NCBI GenBank assembly: GCA_015179045.1
Contig: WHUZ01000009.1
Location: 620,001 to 684,000 of the forward strand
Length of the DNA stretch: 64,000 nt
DNA from: Kalaharituber pfeilii
Lineage: Eukaryota; Ascomycota; Pezizomycetes; Pezizales; Pezizaceae
Direction of reading: 5' to 3'
Shown: positions 1-11,359 of the stretch, one piece after another
Position numbering within the stretch: position 1 is the first letter of the stretch
How the letters are laid out: each line of letters starts with the position of its first letter
The notes under the pieces: model-generated
Database searches by the model: none
What the model saw: only the letters and a program-made list of their open reading frames with translations
Told to the model about the DNA's origin: nothing
Made by a program: the position numbers and the translations under genes

Positions 1-308
1 GTAATGGCATTTAGATCAACCTGAGAAACGAGAAAATTGAGAAATAAATGAAATTTTAACGCCGCCAGCACCATATAAAAACAGAAAGGAACAAAGAAAC
101 TCCTAGACCCAATATATCTATGTCTAAATATCCACCTATACATATACAAGTCGTTCTTTTAAGCTCTCTCGCTTCAAGAGTATCCCAGAGTATTTACATC
201 TCTTCTCGGAAAAAAAGAAATATGAAAGATGAAATGAAGTAAAGATTAGTAAAAAATAAGAATAAAAGTAAGGAGATGAGAAGGAAGAACTAGGTCAGCA
301 CGAGACAC

Positions 309-1538
309 CTAGTAGCCACCCTTCCATTGCCCCTGCTTCTTCTCCGCTTTCTTCACCTGCACCACAATCGTTCTCTCGGCACCTCCCCTCGCGCCGCTTT
401 TCTTTCCGTCTCCATCCTTCCCAAGCAGGACCCATCCCACTACTATATTTACCACGACCAACAGCTCCACAAACACCACCGCATACGCCATCCCGTAACT
501 AAATTTCGCCTCCCCGCAGAGCATGCTGAACTGCACGTTCGGGTCATCCACTCCATGATCACATACCCAGTGCCAGAACGTGGGCGCCTCTCTCGTGCCC
601 TGGTATTTGACAAAAAAGATTGCGCCAAAGAACGCAAGTGCGATATTGAGGGAAGAGATGACGAGGTTGAGGACGTTGCTGAGGAAGGTGACGTGCCGGA
701 TGCGTGCCCAGGCAGAGAGAGAGAGCATGAAGGTGCTGATGACGGCGCACGCCCCACCCATGCCCACAAGGAGGTTTGACGGCTTCTTGTCGATGTTAGG
801 GTGCCAGATCGGCTCCCCATTCCAAACGAGCCCGTCGCCGCGGGTATCGAAGAAGACCGCGAGAGCGGAGCCAAGGCCGGCAATGACGCCGATCGCGCAA
901 AGGGTGGCTATCACGCGCAAGAAGAAACGAGAGCGGGAGAGGATTTTGGACCGGCGGTGCGCGAGGAGCTCCGCTGCGTGGATCGGGTCTGAGTAGTCTA
1001 CCAATCCGCCCTTTTCATGGCCCCAGCCGTAGTACCGGTCCTCGACTGCCGGGTTGTAGTTGTACATATACGGGTTTGAGTACGCGGTGGGGGGGGCAGT
1101 CGTGACGGTTGCCGCGGCGGCGGGGTTGTACATGTGTGCGGCGGCCTTGTTGTTGGAGCGGGATTTGTCAGCGAGAGAAGGCGGTTGGAAGATTTCGTCT
1201 GGGTGCAGCGGAGGAGAGCGGGAGCGGCTGGAAGAGGTGGTGGAGGCGGAGGACGACTTGACACCGGGACCGGAGATGGGGGAGGAGCTATTGCTGCCGC
1301 TGCCGGTATGAAGGGCTGTTGTGCCTAGGGCGGCAACAGAGGCGTTAGAGGAAGGGAGGGGAGGCGAGCTGCCGAGTGAAGAGCTCCGGTGGGGCAGATA
1401 ATGTGGTCCCCGCCGGGATTCGAAGGTGTATGGGCGGGAATGGTTCATGATGCTGCGGCCACTGGTGCTGCGGGACATGCTTTGCTCTGCGTCGTTCCCG
1501 GGAGTTGGGGGTGGGTTTGTAGTGGGATTTGTCGACAT
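309..1538 (-). CDS. Four-pass membrane protein with disordered N-terminus
   Basis: Single open frame of 409 codons ending in TAG. Residues 1-200 are Ser/Thr/Pro-rich, low in complexity and probably cytosolic. Four hydrophobic segments follow, at roughly residues 206-228, 255-277, 285-310 and 348-372, and the tail is basic with many Lys and Gly. The loop before the last helix contains two Cys and two Trp. The layout resembles small fungal tetraspan membrane proteins of unknown function; I recognise no catalytic motif. The start was chosen as the first ATG of the frame, with a pyrimidine-rich leader upstream on the coding strand. No intron is needed. It is the leftmost gene and its 3' flank is A-rich. 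A MARVEL-like fold is possible but not shown. Confidence 0.8.
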   Translation of the reverse strand: MSTNPTTNPPPTPGNDAEQSMSRSTSGRSIMNHSRPYTFESRRGPHYLPHRSSSLGSSPPLPSSNASVAALGTTALHTGSGSNSSSPISGPGVKSSSASTTSSSRSRSPPLHPDEIFQPPSLADKSRSNNKAAAHMYNPAAAATVTTAPPTAYSNPYMYNYNPAVEDRYYGWGHEKGGLVDYSDPIHAAELLAHRRSKILSRSRFFLRVIATLCAIGVIAGLGSALAVFFDTRGDGLVWNGEPIWHPNIDKKPSNLLVGMGGACAVISTFMLSLSAWARIRHVTFLSNVLNLVISSLNIALAFFGAIFFVKYQGTREAPTFWHWVCDHGVDDPNVQFSMLCGEAKFSYGMAYAVVFVELLVVVNIVVGWVLLGKDGDGKKSGARGGAERTIVVQVKKAEKKQGQWKGGY

Positions 1539-3990
1539 GATTGAAGTTCCGTTTAAAAGTTCTGGTTATGCTCTTCTCCTGCCTGCTTTACCTTTTCTTT
1601 TTCCGTTGCAGATTTCCCCTGATATATCACAACCTTTATTATTTTTTTATCTTCTTCTCAATATATACCCAATATATACCCTTTCTTTTGTTGTCGTCTT
1701 TAGAAAAAGAATTAAACGTCAACGTCCTTGCGTCGCTGAATTGAGAAAAAATAAAAATGAAATAAAATGATATATCGAATATCAACAAGAAAAGAAGCTA
1801 AATTATACGTTTGGGGGTTCAATCAGTCAAGATCGCACTCGCAACAACCGTATAATAGACGAAACCGACAGTCTAAACCAAGTAGCCGTCCGGTTATGAT
1901 TTGAGAAGAAAAGAAAAAGAGAAGAAGCAAGGGAAAACGGAAAAAACGGGAACTCCTCGCAAGGGGACTGTGCAAGAAGGAGAAGGCAAGAGTGCAGAAT
2001 AAGACTTTCTCAAAGATCAAGCCCGAATATATATCCTTTTGCGCCTTATGCAAGGTGGTACGAAATGGTAATATTGGCGATAACCGTGATAATTATTAAT
2101 TAATTATAATTTTAGACGCGCGCTGGACAAGGGGGTAGTGTAACTTAGCGACGAGGCAGGGGTTAATCCGGTCTGTATCCTGTACACCGTAGCGCAAGTA
2201 TGGGGAAAGCTTTCGTTCTGTGACCTTGCACGACGAATTGCTTTTCTTCCCAAGTAAAATTAATTCCTCTTTTCTCTCGAAAAGCCGAATCGGTATTGTG
2301 AAGCGAGTATTTATGACGCAGCACAAACCGGTTTCGAAACTGTTTATCTGTAAGGGGTACCTAGCCCGCAAACAACAAAACTTTTGAGAAAGGAAATGAG
2401 GGGAAAAAAAACAAGTGGAAGAAAGAAAACGTCGACGACTCTTCACACGGGCGGAGTTGGAGGAAGCGAGAAGCAACAGGAGCGCGGAGAAAAGTATGAA
2501 GCATGAGTGCGCAGCATGTCTATTATATTGTGATCAATTGATGGTCAAAGATTGAGGCTGGCGAGTATACTGATTTGGGAAGGTATGAGGTGTGTGCGGC
2601 GGGGAGTAGTTTTCTCGTGAGCACTAACAGTCTGATTATGTCAGAAGCTCTCTGGAGGTTCATGTGGGGACGTGGTGTGGTGTCCAGGTAGTAATGACAG
2701 GGGTGGTTTTCTAGAACAGTGTCAAACAAAAAATAGAAGCGACATGAAACGAGTGGAGACAATTGAGCTGAGCTGTCAAACCACAAGTTAATTCTTAGGG
2801 CTTACCTCACTACAGGATTCAAGTTGCTGACTGATGGGCTTCTAGAAAAATCAGATGCCCGAACGATTGCTCGAAGGAGGGGAGATAACGTCCCTTACAC
2901 CGGAAGAAAAATTCTTGTTGCCTCTACCGTATCCCCCCAGCCCCCAGGAGTGCGGGTAATCCCGCACATTTAGTATGCTCATCCAGCAACGCACGAAAGA
3001 CTTTTTTGCATACCGTCAACTTCTGGATATTGAGTATACCTAATTCTCACAAGCAGTCATACATGTCCTAGCTTGAGCCTCTCTGAAGGGTGCAGCTTCC
3101 ACTCGCCGCCTTTATGTCATACTCGCAGAAAAACATTCTTTTATATGCTGAGCTGTTGCTGACGGCCAAGCCCTTTTGCAGCGAAAGCTCTAGTAAGTAT
3201 TTTGGGCGTCCTTTTTGATAGTGGCGATGTCGACTTGGGACTGTTCCAAGCCTTCGTTGTAAGCGCCAGCCTAAACCCTGGCTCCTTTACCGAGCCTTTG
3301 GTCTTGGCGGCCGTAGACCCTTGGTACTGCTATACTTGGCTCCTCTTAGCCGCCGAGAGCCTTTCAGATGTCCTTGATCAAGGTTATTGTGATCACGGGA
3401 GACTGTTTCGTGCGTGGTTTGCTGCTGGAAGCGGTGAGAGGAGACCGGTCCTTGCCAGTTTTATTCACAGGAAAAGTCGATGCCAAGCCCAGCGCCACGC
3501 CAAGTCGCATGTGCCGACCAGGTGCCGACCAGGTGATTACTGCACAGGGCAGTGAAGTCGAAGTCTCGTTCACACGTCATCCATCGCAATCCTTTACTTG
3601 TCCACAAGAAGTCCATGTCCGCAATCCCGTAAGTCGCAATCAAGTCCATTCGTGCAAATAACGGAAATTGCGAGGCGTGTACGGAATGAAGAATTGCTAT
3701 ACCGTAAAAATTGTGTCATATGGGACTATGAAGTTGTATATATGAGACCAGAGGATACGATCGCGAAGCAAGTGCCAGTTAACGCTGACCCGGAGGAGCA
3801 CTGATGATTACTTAGACCACCTATAATCGATTCTAGAGTATTTAGGAATGCTGGCTATAATAAACGACCAACAGCTCTGCAATATACTTTACAATATGAA
3901 CATATGCAGATTACTGAACGCCCTCGAATCGGCGCCTCAGCCACTCCCAACTCGAATTCTCCATCACAATATCAAATCCTCTTGAGGCCT
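1539..3990. other. Stretch without a confident gene
   Basis: The first 250 bases are the T-rich upstream flank of the membrane-protein gene and probably hold its promoter. From 3202 to 3661 two overlapping plus-strand frames look weakly protein-like (for example a hydrophobic run near 3380), but no family is recognisable. A 12-bp unit is duplicated in tandem near 3508-3533. I see nothing else. Confidence 0.4.
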
Positions 3991-3994
3991 TCCA

Positions 3995-4345
3995 ATGGCA
4001 CCTTGGGGCTCCTCTGGAAACTTGCTCCTCATACCGACTGGGTTAAAATTCTGGAGTGATGTGTACGGCTACTATCATGCCCAGTTCACTATCAAACAGA
4101 AGGGGGGCAGACTGCAGCTAGAATATCGACCCCTCACCTGGATGGGGCCAGTGCTACGGGTGCTGGGAGTATACAGAATAAAGGACCAAGGGCATGGAAG
4201 CACAGCTCACCTACTGGATAGATACCCAGCAAGGATGGCATGGATGGCGAAGGACGTCATATATAGTGCGCAGAAAAAGGCGGGAGCGGGGGAGGGAGAC
4301 CCGTTGAAAGAACTGATGAGGTGGGTCCTTGAGCGAAGGGCGTAA
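3995..4345 (+). CDS. Hypothetical ORF, 116 codons
   Basis: Open frame rich in Trp, Tyr and Arg with a mixed hydrophobic pattern, unlike a random frame. The same frame is open upstream from an ATG at 3896 but is closed by one TGA just before 3995, so this may be the 3' part of an older gene. I recognise no domain. It lies just left of a transposon insertion at 4410. It may be a gene fragment or a chance ORF. Confidence 0.25.
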   Translation: MAPWGSSGNLLLIPTGLKFWSDVYGYYHAQFTIKQKGGRLQLEYRPLTWMGPVLRVLGVYRIKDQGHGSTAHLLDRYPARMAWMAKDVIYSAQKKAGAGEGDPLKELMRWVLERRA

Positions 4346-4409
4346 GGAGATGGCTCGAGAAGGTTTTTCTGAATAGAATGTGTGTTTCTTTCGTGCTCAT
4401 TTCATAGTA

Positions 4410-5335
4410 GGGGTTGTCGACGAACAACTGGGAATGGCTACCAGAAGGTACCAGCGAAAATACGCCAGCCAAACTAGGCAGGTGTCGTGAAGCACCCCTT
4501 TTACCCTTGTGAAATTTATTAGTAAGTACTATGAATTACCACAAATATGCCTCTACACAACAAGACTCACGCGTATCAACTTTACCATGCCCCGTCTAAG
4601 TCGAAGAGCTGTAATACAACAAGAGCTCAAAAGCGAAGCAATGTAAAAGCTATCATGATGCTTATGATTTTTAATTGACGCGTGATGAACCTATAAAGAG
4701 GATATGTATGCATTATTTGTGTTTGTAGATGCATCTCAATGTTGACGTGATCGGGATGTGAATACGCGGGTGATGCATATGGTACGAAATAATGTGGGTG
4801 TATGCAGCAAAGTAGGCTACTAACTGAGTACTACTTACCAGAAGAGCCCACTACTAGACAGAAAAATAAGTACTGTATTTGGACAGGGGATAATGCATAT
4901 TATGCGCTATGCGGTAATTGGCGGAAACTAGCATATTTTCGTATGCTTGGCAGTAAAGAATAGGTGTAAAGTCCAAATTCATTATGTCAGCTGTCCAAAT
5001 TTCATCACGTCAGCTGTCCAAATACTTTCTTACATAATGAATTTGGGCACCCTATCACGAAATTTGGACTGTCTTATGGCTATCACCAGCCAAGCATACG
5101 AAAATATGCTAGTTTCTGCCGAATACTGCATGACGCATAAATATGCATTTGTCCCCTGTCCAAATACTTATTTTTCTGTCTAGTACCAGTCAAATTTGAC
5201 TGGTAACAGGCGTTACGTTGGTACTGGAGGCTACCAGCCAACAGACCAATGAACGAAGGGGCCAAGGCACTAAAAGCGCCTCAGTTAGTAGTGGTACTTT
5301 CTGGTAGCCATTCCCAGTTGTTCGTCGACAACCCC
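4410..5335. mobile_element. Non-autonomous TIR element, TA target duplication
   Basis: Terminal inverted repeats of 44 bp at 4410-4453 and 5292-5335 match at 43 of 44 positions and begin GGGGTTGTCGACGAACAA. The element is flanked by TA on both sides (4408-4409 and 5336-5337). No transposase frame lies inside. A second, smaller inverted-repeat element (4854-5183) is nested in it. This is a MITE-like DNA transposon of the TA-target type. Confidence 0.8.
4854..5183. mobile_element. MITE family M2, copy 1, nested
   Basis: A 330-bp element whose ends read CTAGACAGAAAAATAAGTA and its complement. The inverted arms run nearly 100 bp with small gaps, and TA flanks both sides. The interior carries repeated GTCCAAAT and CAGCTGTCCAAAT motifs in both orientations, so the whole element could fold back on itself. 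It sits inside the larger TIR element 4410-5335 and is therefore younger. A related copy begins at 30451. Confidence 0.8.
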
Positions 5336-5339
5336 TAGT

Positions 5340-6830
5340 GCCAATCTCTTGTAGGTAACGCTTCTACAATAGCTCTCATCGGGACGGATGCGAGTAGTGA
5401 TATTTTGGTAAAAAAAAAATATTGCGGAAAATTTGACTCTGACCCAGCTTTGAACTTGCAAACGCATGAATATCAAACCCATATGAACCAAAAGAAATTC
5501 AAAATACAAAATATAGTAATGTAATACATTTCACGCGGCAAACCAACTCGCACATAAATCCAAGCAATCAAAGAAGGTCATGGTGCATCCAAGAACGCCA
5601 TTCTGACTATGAGAAGCCACGGGAGCGTGAGTGGCAGGAGATATCTAAACGTGGCCGATACAGGCCTAATGTGTCCACCTTGGGCTCCGCCTCCTTCCTT
5701 CTAAGCTCTATCAACTCCTTCTCCGTGTCCGTTAATCTGCTTTCCTTGCACTTCCATACCGCCTCTGCCGTGACCTCAAGTAAGCAATTTAAAGCTTCAA
5801 TTGGTTCCGAGCACCAGCGTGAAATATATGCGTACGTTGCACTCTGGTCGTAGTATACGAAAGCTTGGTATCCTATATCGACATTCTTTTGGATGGCTAT
5901 TTCAAAGAGCTTAATATCGCCCCCCTGGATGTAATGCGCGTTCGCTGGTACAATAGGTAGATCCGTTAATTACTAGTGTGGCAGAACGCTCTAACTAGTG
6001 CAGTATTACCTTTGATCTGTTCACGCAAGGCGTCTAAGTAATTGGGACCCGTCATATCTTAGAGCGTGTATCTTGAAAGATGTCCTGAATATGTTGTTTG
6101 ACTGGATAACGATAGCAGCGAGGTAGGCACCTGGGAGGAGGCTAGAAGAAGGTTTTCTTTTTATCCAGATGGAGGGATGACGTGGGGTAACGAATTGGTT
6201 GTGGTGTGTGCAGTGCCAAGCCTCATGAATGTGGGAGGTCATTTCCGCCCACTATCTTGGCAGGAGCTCAAGTTTCTGACCTCTGGCATAACAATTGGTA
6301 TTGTTCTCGAGGACAAGCGAAGCAGATAGTACAAAAGTACTGCAATATCTATCACCTTCACGTTCTATACAAACATCAAACCGGGGAATGTCCATAAGCG
6401 CTAGAATACTAGGTAAGCTAATCAAATCTGTGAAACTTTGCAACCCTAGTACCGTAAAAACCCGTGCACAAGATACGATCTTATCCACGGGCCAGCAGGC
6501 AGGTGAAGCCACAATATTGTCCGACTGTGCCGTCGTAGATCCCTCTTGCTTCTCCGTTATCGCCAGCCGTGGCTGCAACGTGAGCTTTTCGCTACTCAAA
6601 CACGAATTGCATCTATACCTGCTGAGACCTGTCCCAGTCGCCGCTACCTTGCCTTCCTCATTCTCCTCCCCTGCAAGGCACACTTTCGAGAAGGGAAATC
6701 GCTGTGCGTCGACAACTTACCGGCCACCTACACACCTCAATAATACTTACTAACATCTCCGGCAGCAGTGCATGTTCTTTGACCTTTGTAATGTAGTGAA
6801 GAAACAGCCGGAAAAAACTGGGTGGGAAGA
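5340..6830. other. Stretch without a confident gene
   Basis: A minus-strand frame at 6252-6683 (143 codons) and an overlapping plus-strand frame at 6295-6753 are both open, so neither is convincing. I recognise no domain. No repeat structure was noticed. Confidence 0.3.
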
Positions 6831-6843
6831 CTTTGAGCTGCAC

Positions 6844-6847
<4 letters not shown>

Positions 6848-6881
<34 letters not shown>

Positions 6882-7682
6882 ATAACCCCGCTTGTAGCAC
6901 TAAGCCATGGCAGGGTCCCTGGGCAAGCCCGCATAGCCCGGAGACAGGCTAAACTAACTCTCTACATACATGGCCCCCACGCGCCGTCGCCCCCGCTCTC
7001 CTAGCTTCTAGAACGTGACCCCGCGCTCTCCTACCTTCTAGAACTTGACCCCAGCGAAGAAATTCTCTAAAACGTCATACTCCTCCTCATTCTCCGCCTT
7101 TCTTTTCCAATCCTTTCCCATGTCGCTCCACCTCTCAAAACCTTCTGGACGGTTCTTCTGGTTTCTGCATCGGAAAGCGAGGTGCTCCCCGGTTTGCACC
7201 TCCCCGCACCTACACTTATCCGACTCAGCCGCCCCTATCCTCTTCAACCACACTGCACACCTCCCTCTCTCCAGGCGCAAGGCAGTGAAATTGGATGCTG
7301 CTATCCTATTCCACTCCATGACCTTTCCTCCTCCAAAACCCTCCACTTCTCTCTTCTCCTTCCTCCACGCCTTCACCCTCTGGCGCACCCCACTTCCGGT
7401 GGCCACCTCCTTCCCCTGCATCACCGTCCCCTTCTTCGCCCACTCATCCGCCTTCTCATTGCCTGCGATTCCGATGTGAGCTTTTACCCACAACAGTTTC
7501 GCATCCCCCCCCTTCCTCTTTCTTCTCGCCACTGCATTCACCACCCTTCTCACATCCTCCGTCTTTCCCTTTCCCTCCTTGCCTGCCTTCTGAATCGCCA
7601 TGACAGCAGCTTCAGAGTCTAAGCAAACCAGGACCGGTACCTCCTCCGGTACACCCTCCAGCGCCCTTCTCACCCCCCTCAC
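6848..7682 (-). mobile_element. 5'-truncated Tad-like LINE copy (family B), 13-bp TSD
   Basis: The minus strand reads the LINE RNase H end, a short 3' UTR, the family B terminus (CCATGGC...CGGGGTTATGTGA-like) and poly(A), seen here as poly(T) starting at 6848. The 13-mer GAGCTGCACGATT occurs immediately outside both ends (6835-6847 and 7683-7695) and is a convincing target-site duplication. It defines an 835-bp copy truncated inside the RNase H domain. This fits target-primed reverse transcription by a LINE with an APE-type nuclease. Confidence 0.9.
7038..7682 (-). pseudogene. LINE RNase H / C-terminal Zn-knuckle fragment
   Basis: The minus-strand frame encodes the C-terminal part of a LINE ORF2 protein. 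It has the RNase H motif with Asp in LDSEAAV, the HIGIAGNEKAD motif, and a terminal CRCGEVQTGEHLAFRC zinc-finger-like motif. It aligns by eye with the same domains of the larger LINE at 61042-61749 but is clearly a different, diverged copy. The first RNase H strand (the YTDGS motif) is missing because the insertion is truncated there. The open frame runs past 7682 into flanking DNA, but those codons are not LINE sequence. It is non-functional as a retrotransposon. Confidence 0.85.
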
Positions 7683-7795
7683 GAGCTGCACGATTGCGTG
7701 TCTAGGGATGGAGCCAGCCACGCAGATGATTCAGGACAGGTGTGCACGCACCGTCATGGAGCGGGGTTGAGGGTCCCCCGGGGTTGACCCGGAGC

Positions 7796-7853
7796 CTTTT
7801 TTTTTTTTTTTTTTTATCATTACTCGCATGCCACCCTAAGGGCTATGGCGAGA
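7796..7853 (-). mobile_element. Family A micro-retroinsertion (A1), 9-bp TSD
   Basis: A 58-bp insertion consisting of poly(T) and the complement of the family A hairpin. ACCCGGAGC flanks it at 7787-7795 and 7854-7862. Read on the minus strand it starts TCTCGCCATAGCCC and ends GAGTAATGATA plus poly(A). Nothing upstream of the hairpin was inserted. Confidence 0.85.
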
Positions 7854-7862
7854 ACCCGGAGC

Positions 7863-10040
7863 TGGGCGGACTCTGCTTCGACGGCGGCGAAGGAACAATG
7901 GTGATAAACATGATTGGAAAAGCAGCTTTTCTTCAAAAGCGTGCAACGATCTTTAGCTTCCCAATTGGGGCTGTGGGGGGACGCGAATTCTTCTAGAAAT
8001 TACAAGTCAAGGACTTGTAAGCAGGGATTGTGAGTGTTACAGCTTGTGCCGTGGGTGCAGGACTTGGGGAGTGGAGATGGAGAGGTGGATGAACCCTGAG
8101 TGACGAGAAAGGTCGAGGGGCAGAACCTTCTATAAGAGGCCGAAAAAGCCAGTCCGGCTAAACCAAGCGGTAACCATACTCTATAAGGGACTGCTAATAG
8201 GGTGAAGAAGAGTGCCATCCAAGCGATAGATGAGGCTTGCTGTCTGATGAGAAAGAACAGTATTCTCAGTATTCTCTCACTGACTAGAGTATCTAGAATT
8301 ACTTTGGAGGAGGAAATCTTCTAAATACAGTCACACTAGGCCATAGCATACATTCAAGAACAATGAGTGCGTGACTAGTAAGGGACCCTGGATAGAAGGA
8401 GCCACTCCTCGTATACCATACAAATAACTCGCGATTAAGAGAGTATCACTGTTTAGGAGACCATCCATAAATGAGACTGTGAATACACAGACAAGGCTAA
8501 CGTTAGTTGTATACATGTGCACGCCCGCGTAAACCATCAGTTCAGAAATACACTGCAACTGCTGGCGCGCTGGAATAAGGTCAATATTTGCAGCAGGACT
8601 GGGACCCACAACGCACGCTGTTGTGGAGAGAATTGCTAGGTAGCTCCAAGCCTTGTAAGTCCAGATCTCACCTCCTAGGGCGGCTTCTGCTGATAACTCA
8701 GCATGTCCTCGAGCTCCCACAATCTGGCATGAGGCGCGTATATGATAGGCAAAAGTCTTCGGGACTATGCAGTATAAAGGGAAAACACCGTACCAAGGCT
8801 TGGAGTCGCGTGACATGCATCCGGGAAGACCCCCCTTGCGATAACACTACAGTACAACTCAACGAAAAGCTCATTTTTTAAATTCTGAAGAGATTTTTGA
8901 ATTCTCCCGATGTCTATTCCTGTGGTCTATTATTTTTCTGTAGTTCTGTTGCTATTTTATCTCAAATGTGGTGAAGCGGGTCCGCTCGGATGCATATCTC
9001 GCGACTCCCCATACTGTACTAGTAGTCCTATCCACCCGCCCGGGTTAGAATGCAACAAGATGCTGAGTCATCAGAAAACCACACTACTGGTAGGAGTTTC
9101 TGGGCTGTACAATACAGTGCTCTCATACCAAGCCCCTAAACGAGAATACCAGTAACTGCTGGTCACGAGAGTAGGTAGCACCTTACCACGTATGCCATTA
9201 ATTCAGAGAAATACATACTGTATTGCATCGGAATGAAAGTTAATTAAAATAGCTTTGAGGCCATGACGCACACTGTCCTAGAAAGAATTGCTATGTAACT
9301 CCTAGTGCAGCTGGATTATGTCTACTACAGAAAAACCTCCCATACTGAATCAAGTAGGGACTGGAGGCTTGATCCAATAAGAGAAATTATGCAGTAACAG
9401 AGATTCATTGAGTGGAGAGGTTCTAGAGTACGTACATGATCTTCTAAATTAAATAAAGAACTAAACCATAGAATAGAAGAACTACATGTGTAGGAAGGAA
9501 CTGGATGTTGAGAACGAAGAGCTGTACAGGATCACCGCCTCTTATACCACTGGCTGACCAAATATCCATTTCTAATCACACTTCCTTCCAGCCTTACCTT
9601 TATTCCTAGTATTCGCTTACTGTACAACCCTCGTGACCTGCGACTTGCTTGAGCCCAGCGCCAGCATGGTTACAGCATGCCAACCAGACTAGTTATAGCA
9701 GTTAGGCGCCACCGCGTACCACAACGTCCTGAGTTGTTCTCGTACCCAGCTTAAAGAGACGGGCTGCCAGGCCGAAATTTAGATCTCCCGAGCCAAGGCA
9801 GAGGCCGAAAAAATAGTCTGAGCACGAAAACAATCCTGAGTTATCAGCAAACCGCTCTACGAGGTGAGAGTAGTGGGCATTACCAGGCTAGGAATTATAT
9901 TTCCAGCATAGTGTGCTTCCACTCCTAGCGTTGTTTGCTAATAATGACTCAGCAGTTCATTTGAATTCTAGCCCGGGCCGACGTTAACGTTATGAGGACG
10001 TGCTGACCTTTCAGCAAACTGCCCCACCGTAGGAGGTTCC
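7863..10040. other. Gene-poor stretch with degenerate repeats
   Basis: No convincing gene. The stretch 9037-10494 holds scattered copies of a short repeat (see the next entry). The frames at 8331-8816 (minus) and 8588-8881 (plus) overlap each other and match nothing I know. Confidence 0.35.
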
Positions 10041-10494
10041 TCTGGTGGTAGGAAGTTTTATTTTCTTTCATTACTCGCGTGCCGCCCTGTGGGCTATGGC
10101 GAGGTATTTAGTTACATAGGAGATAGCTGAACCTGTAAGGAAGTGAGAAATAATGAAAATGTAAACAAGTGCGATAGATGGAAATGTGGAAAGATAAGAA
10201 ATGCTTCCTCCGTTTCACTGTTCCATTTTCCCCATGCGCTCGGTGATAGGAAGTGAAATGTGGACATTACCGGGCTAGGAGTTGAATAGCAATCCCCTCC
10301 AGGACAGCGTTGCATCGTGGGTGATTTTATTCCAGTGCACAGGCACAGTGTACATGTATTTATTAAAAAAGATTTTACTCTGAACGAATGGTACTGTAAA
10401 ACTAGCAGCTTGGCATGAGACTACTGTAGTTGTAAAACCAGTGTCGTTTGCTGATGACTCAGCCTGTTGTTGTATATATTCTAACCCGGGCTGG
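9037..10494. repeat. Cluster of a roughly 45-50 bp degenerate repeat
   Basis: Three copies share TTTGCTGATGACTCAGC followed, about 20 bases on, by ATTCTAACCCGGGC. They lie at 9037-9079 (inverted), 9930-9979 and 10444-10494. A second shared block, TTATCAGCAAAC then CTCTACGAG, occurs near 9839 and 10509. Together these look like pieces of an older, rearranged repeat element that I cannot classify. Confidence 0.55.
10057..10241 (-). mobile_element. Family A retroinsertion, longer copy (A2)
   Basis: The family A 3' hairpin is followed on its 5' side (minus-strand sense) by about 140 bp of extra sequence, with only a short T-rich tail. A 13-bp flank, GGTGGTAGGAAGT at 10044-10056 and GGTGATAGGAAGT at 10242-10254, differs at one base and is the likely target duplication. 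The block TATCTCCTATGT upstream of the hairpin is shared with copy A4, so it belongs to the parent element. Confidence 0.65.
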
Positions 10495-10978
10495 CGTTTA
10501 GGGGGCGTTATCAGCAAACGTTCTACGAGATGAAAGTACAGAAAACCTCTGATTCTGGATTGTATAGCCTCTGATACTGGATCAGCTGGTCCATCCCAAA
10601 TTTGGGCTATGGCTGATACTGCATATTAGCAATATTGCATGAATCAATGGTGCAAGGGTCCCAATCCACTAGTATCCATATAATTTGATCTTTAATACTG
10701 GATCGCTGCTTGGCACGAAGGATTAAATAGGCTCTCTAGGTAGTCAGTACAGCATCTGACGCTGTCAAAACGTTGAAGCTTTTCGCAGAGTACAATATCA
10801 GCTCCTGAGATCGACACCGAAACATTTACCACACTGCTACACAGGATCGAGACACCTCAATGTACTTCATCTATCTCGCCCCGTCAGACAAGCCACAATC
10901 ACCAACTACTTCGCTCCCTCCTAGACTGACTGATGTTCATATTGCCTCTTAGACCATGTATTTTGTTCCTTCCATCTA

Positions 10979-11359
10979 GTGAGCGGCACGAGCCGAGCCA
11001 GCTCGAGCCAGCTCGAGCTCAAACGAGCCAAGATCATGCTTGTGTTTTTCTTGACAGCTCGCTAAAATGCTTAGCCAGTGCAAGGTTTCATAAACTGTAA
11101 ATATCTAATATAGTAATAATTAGAGACTTGGAGCTCATTCTGACCTACCAACAACTTCGAAATGCACAATTTAGCTGATAGTAGTGAGAAAGATGAAAAT
11201 TTAGCTTAGTTTAGTTTAGTTTGTCAATATTATGTATATAACCATCCAGGCTCGAGCTCATGCCACGCCAGCTCGAGCCAGCTCGAGCCGAGCTCACTTA
11301 CTCACGAGCTGGCTCGAGCTCACCCTCCAGCTCGGCTCGAGCTAGCTCGTGCCGCTCAC
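10979..11359. mobile_element. MITE family M3 with palindromic CTCGAGC repeats
   Basis: A 381-bp element with ends GTGAGCGGCACGAG and CTCGTGCCGCTCAC, flanked by TA (10977-10978 and 11360-11361). Both subterminal zones are filled with CAGCTCGAGC repeats in alternating orientation, so each end is itself palindromic. No coding capacity. The right end touches the stop codon of the ankyrin gene. A right-end fragment of the same family lies at 23990-24022. Confidence 0.8.

Noticed and set aside
6252..6753. Overlapping ORFs of about 143 and 152 codons on opposite strands
   Set aside because: Neither shows a recognisable domain and each could be the shadow of the other.
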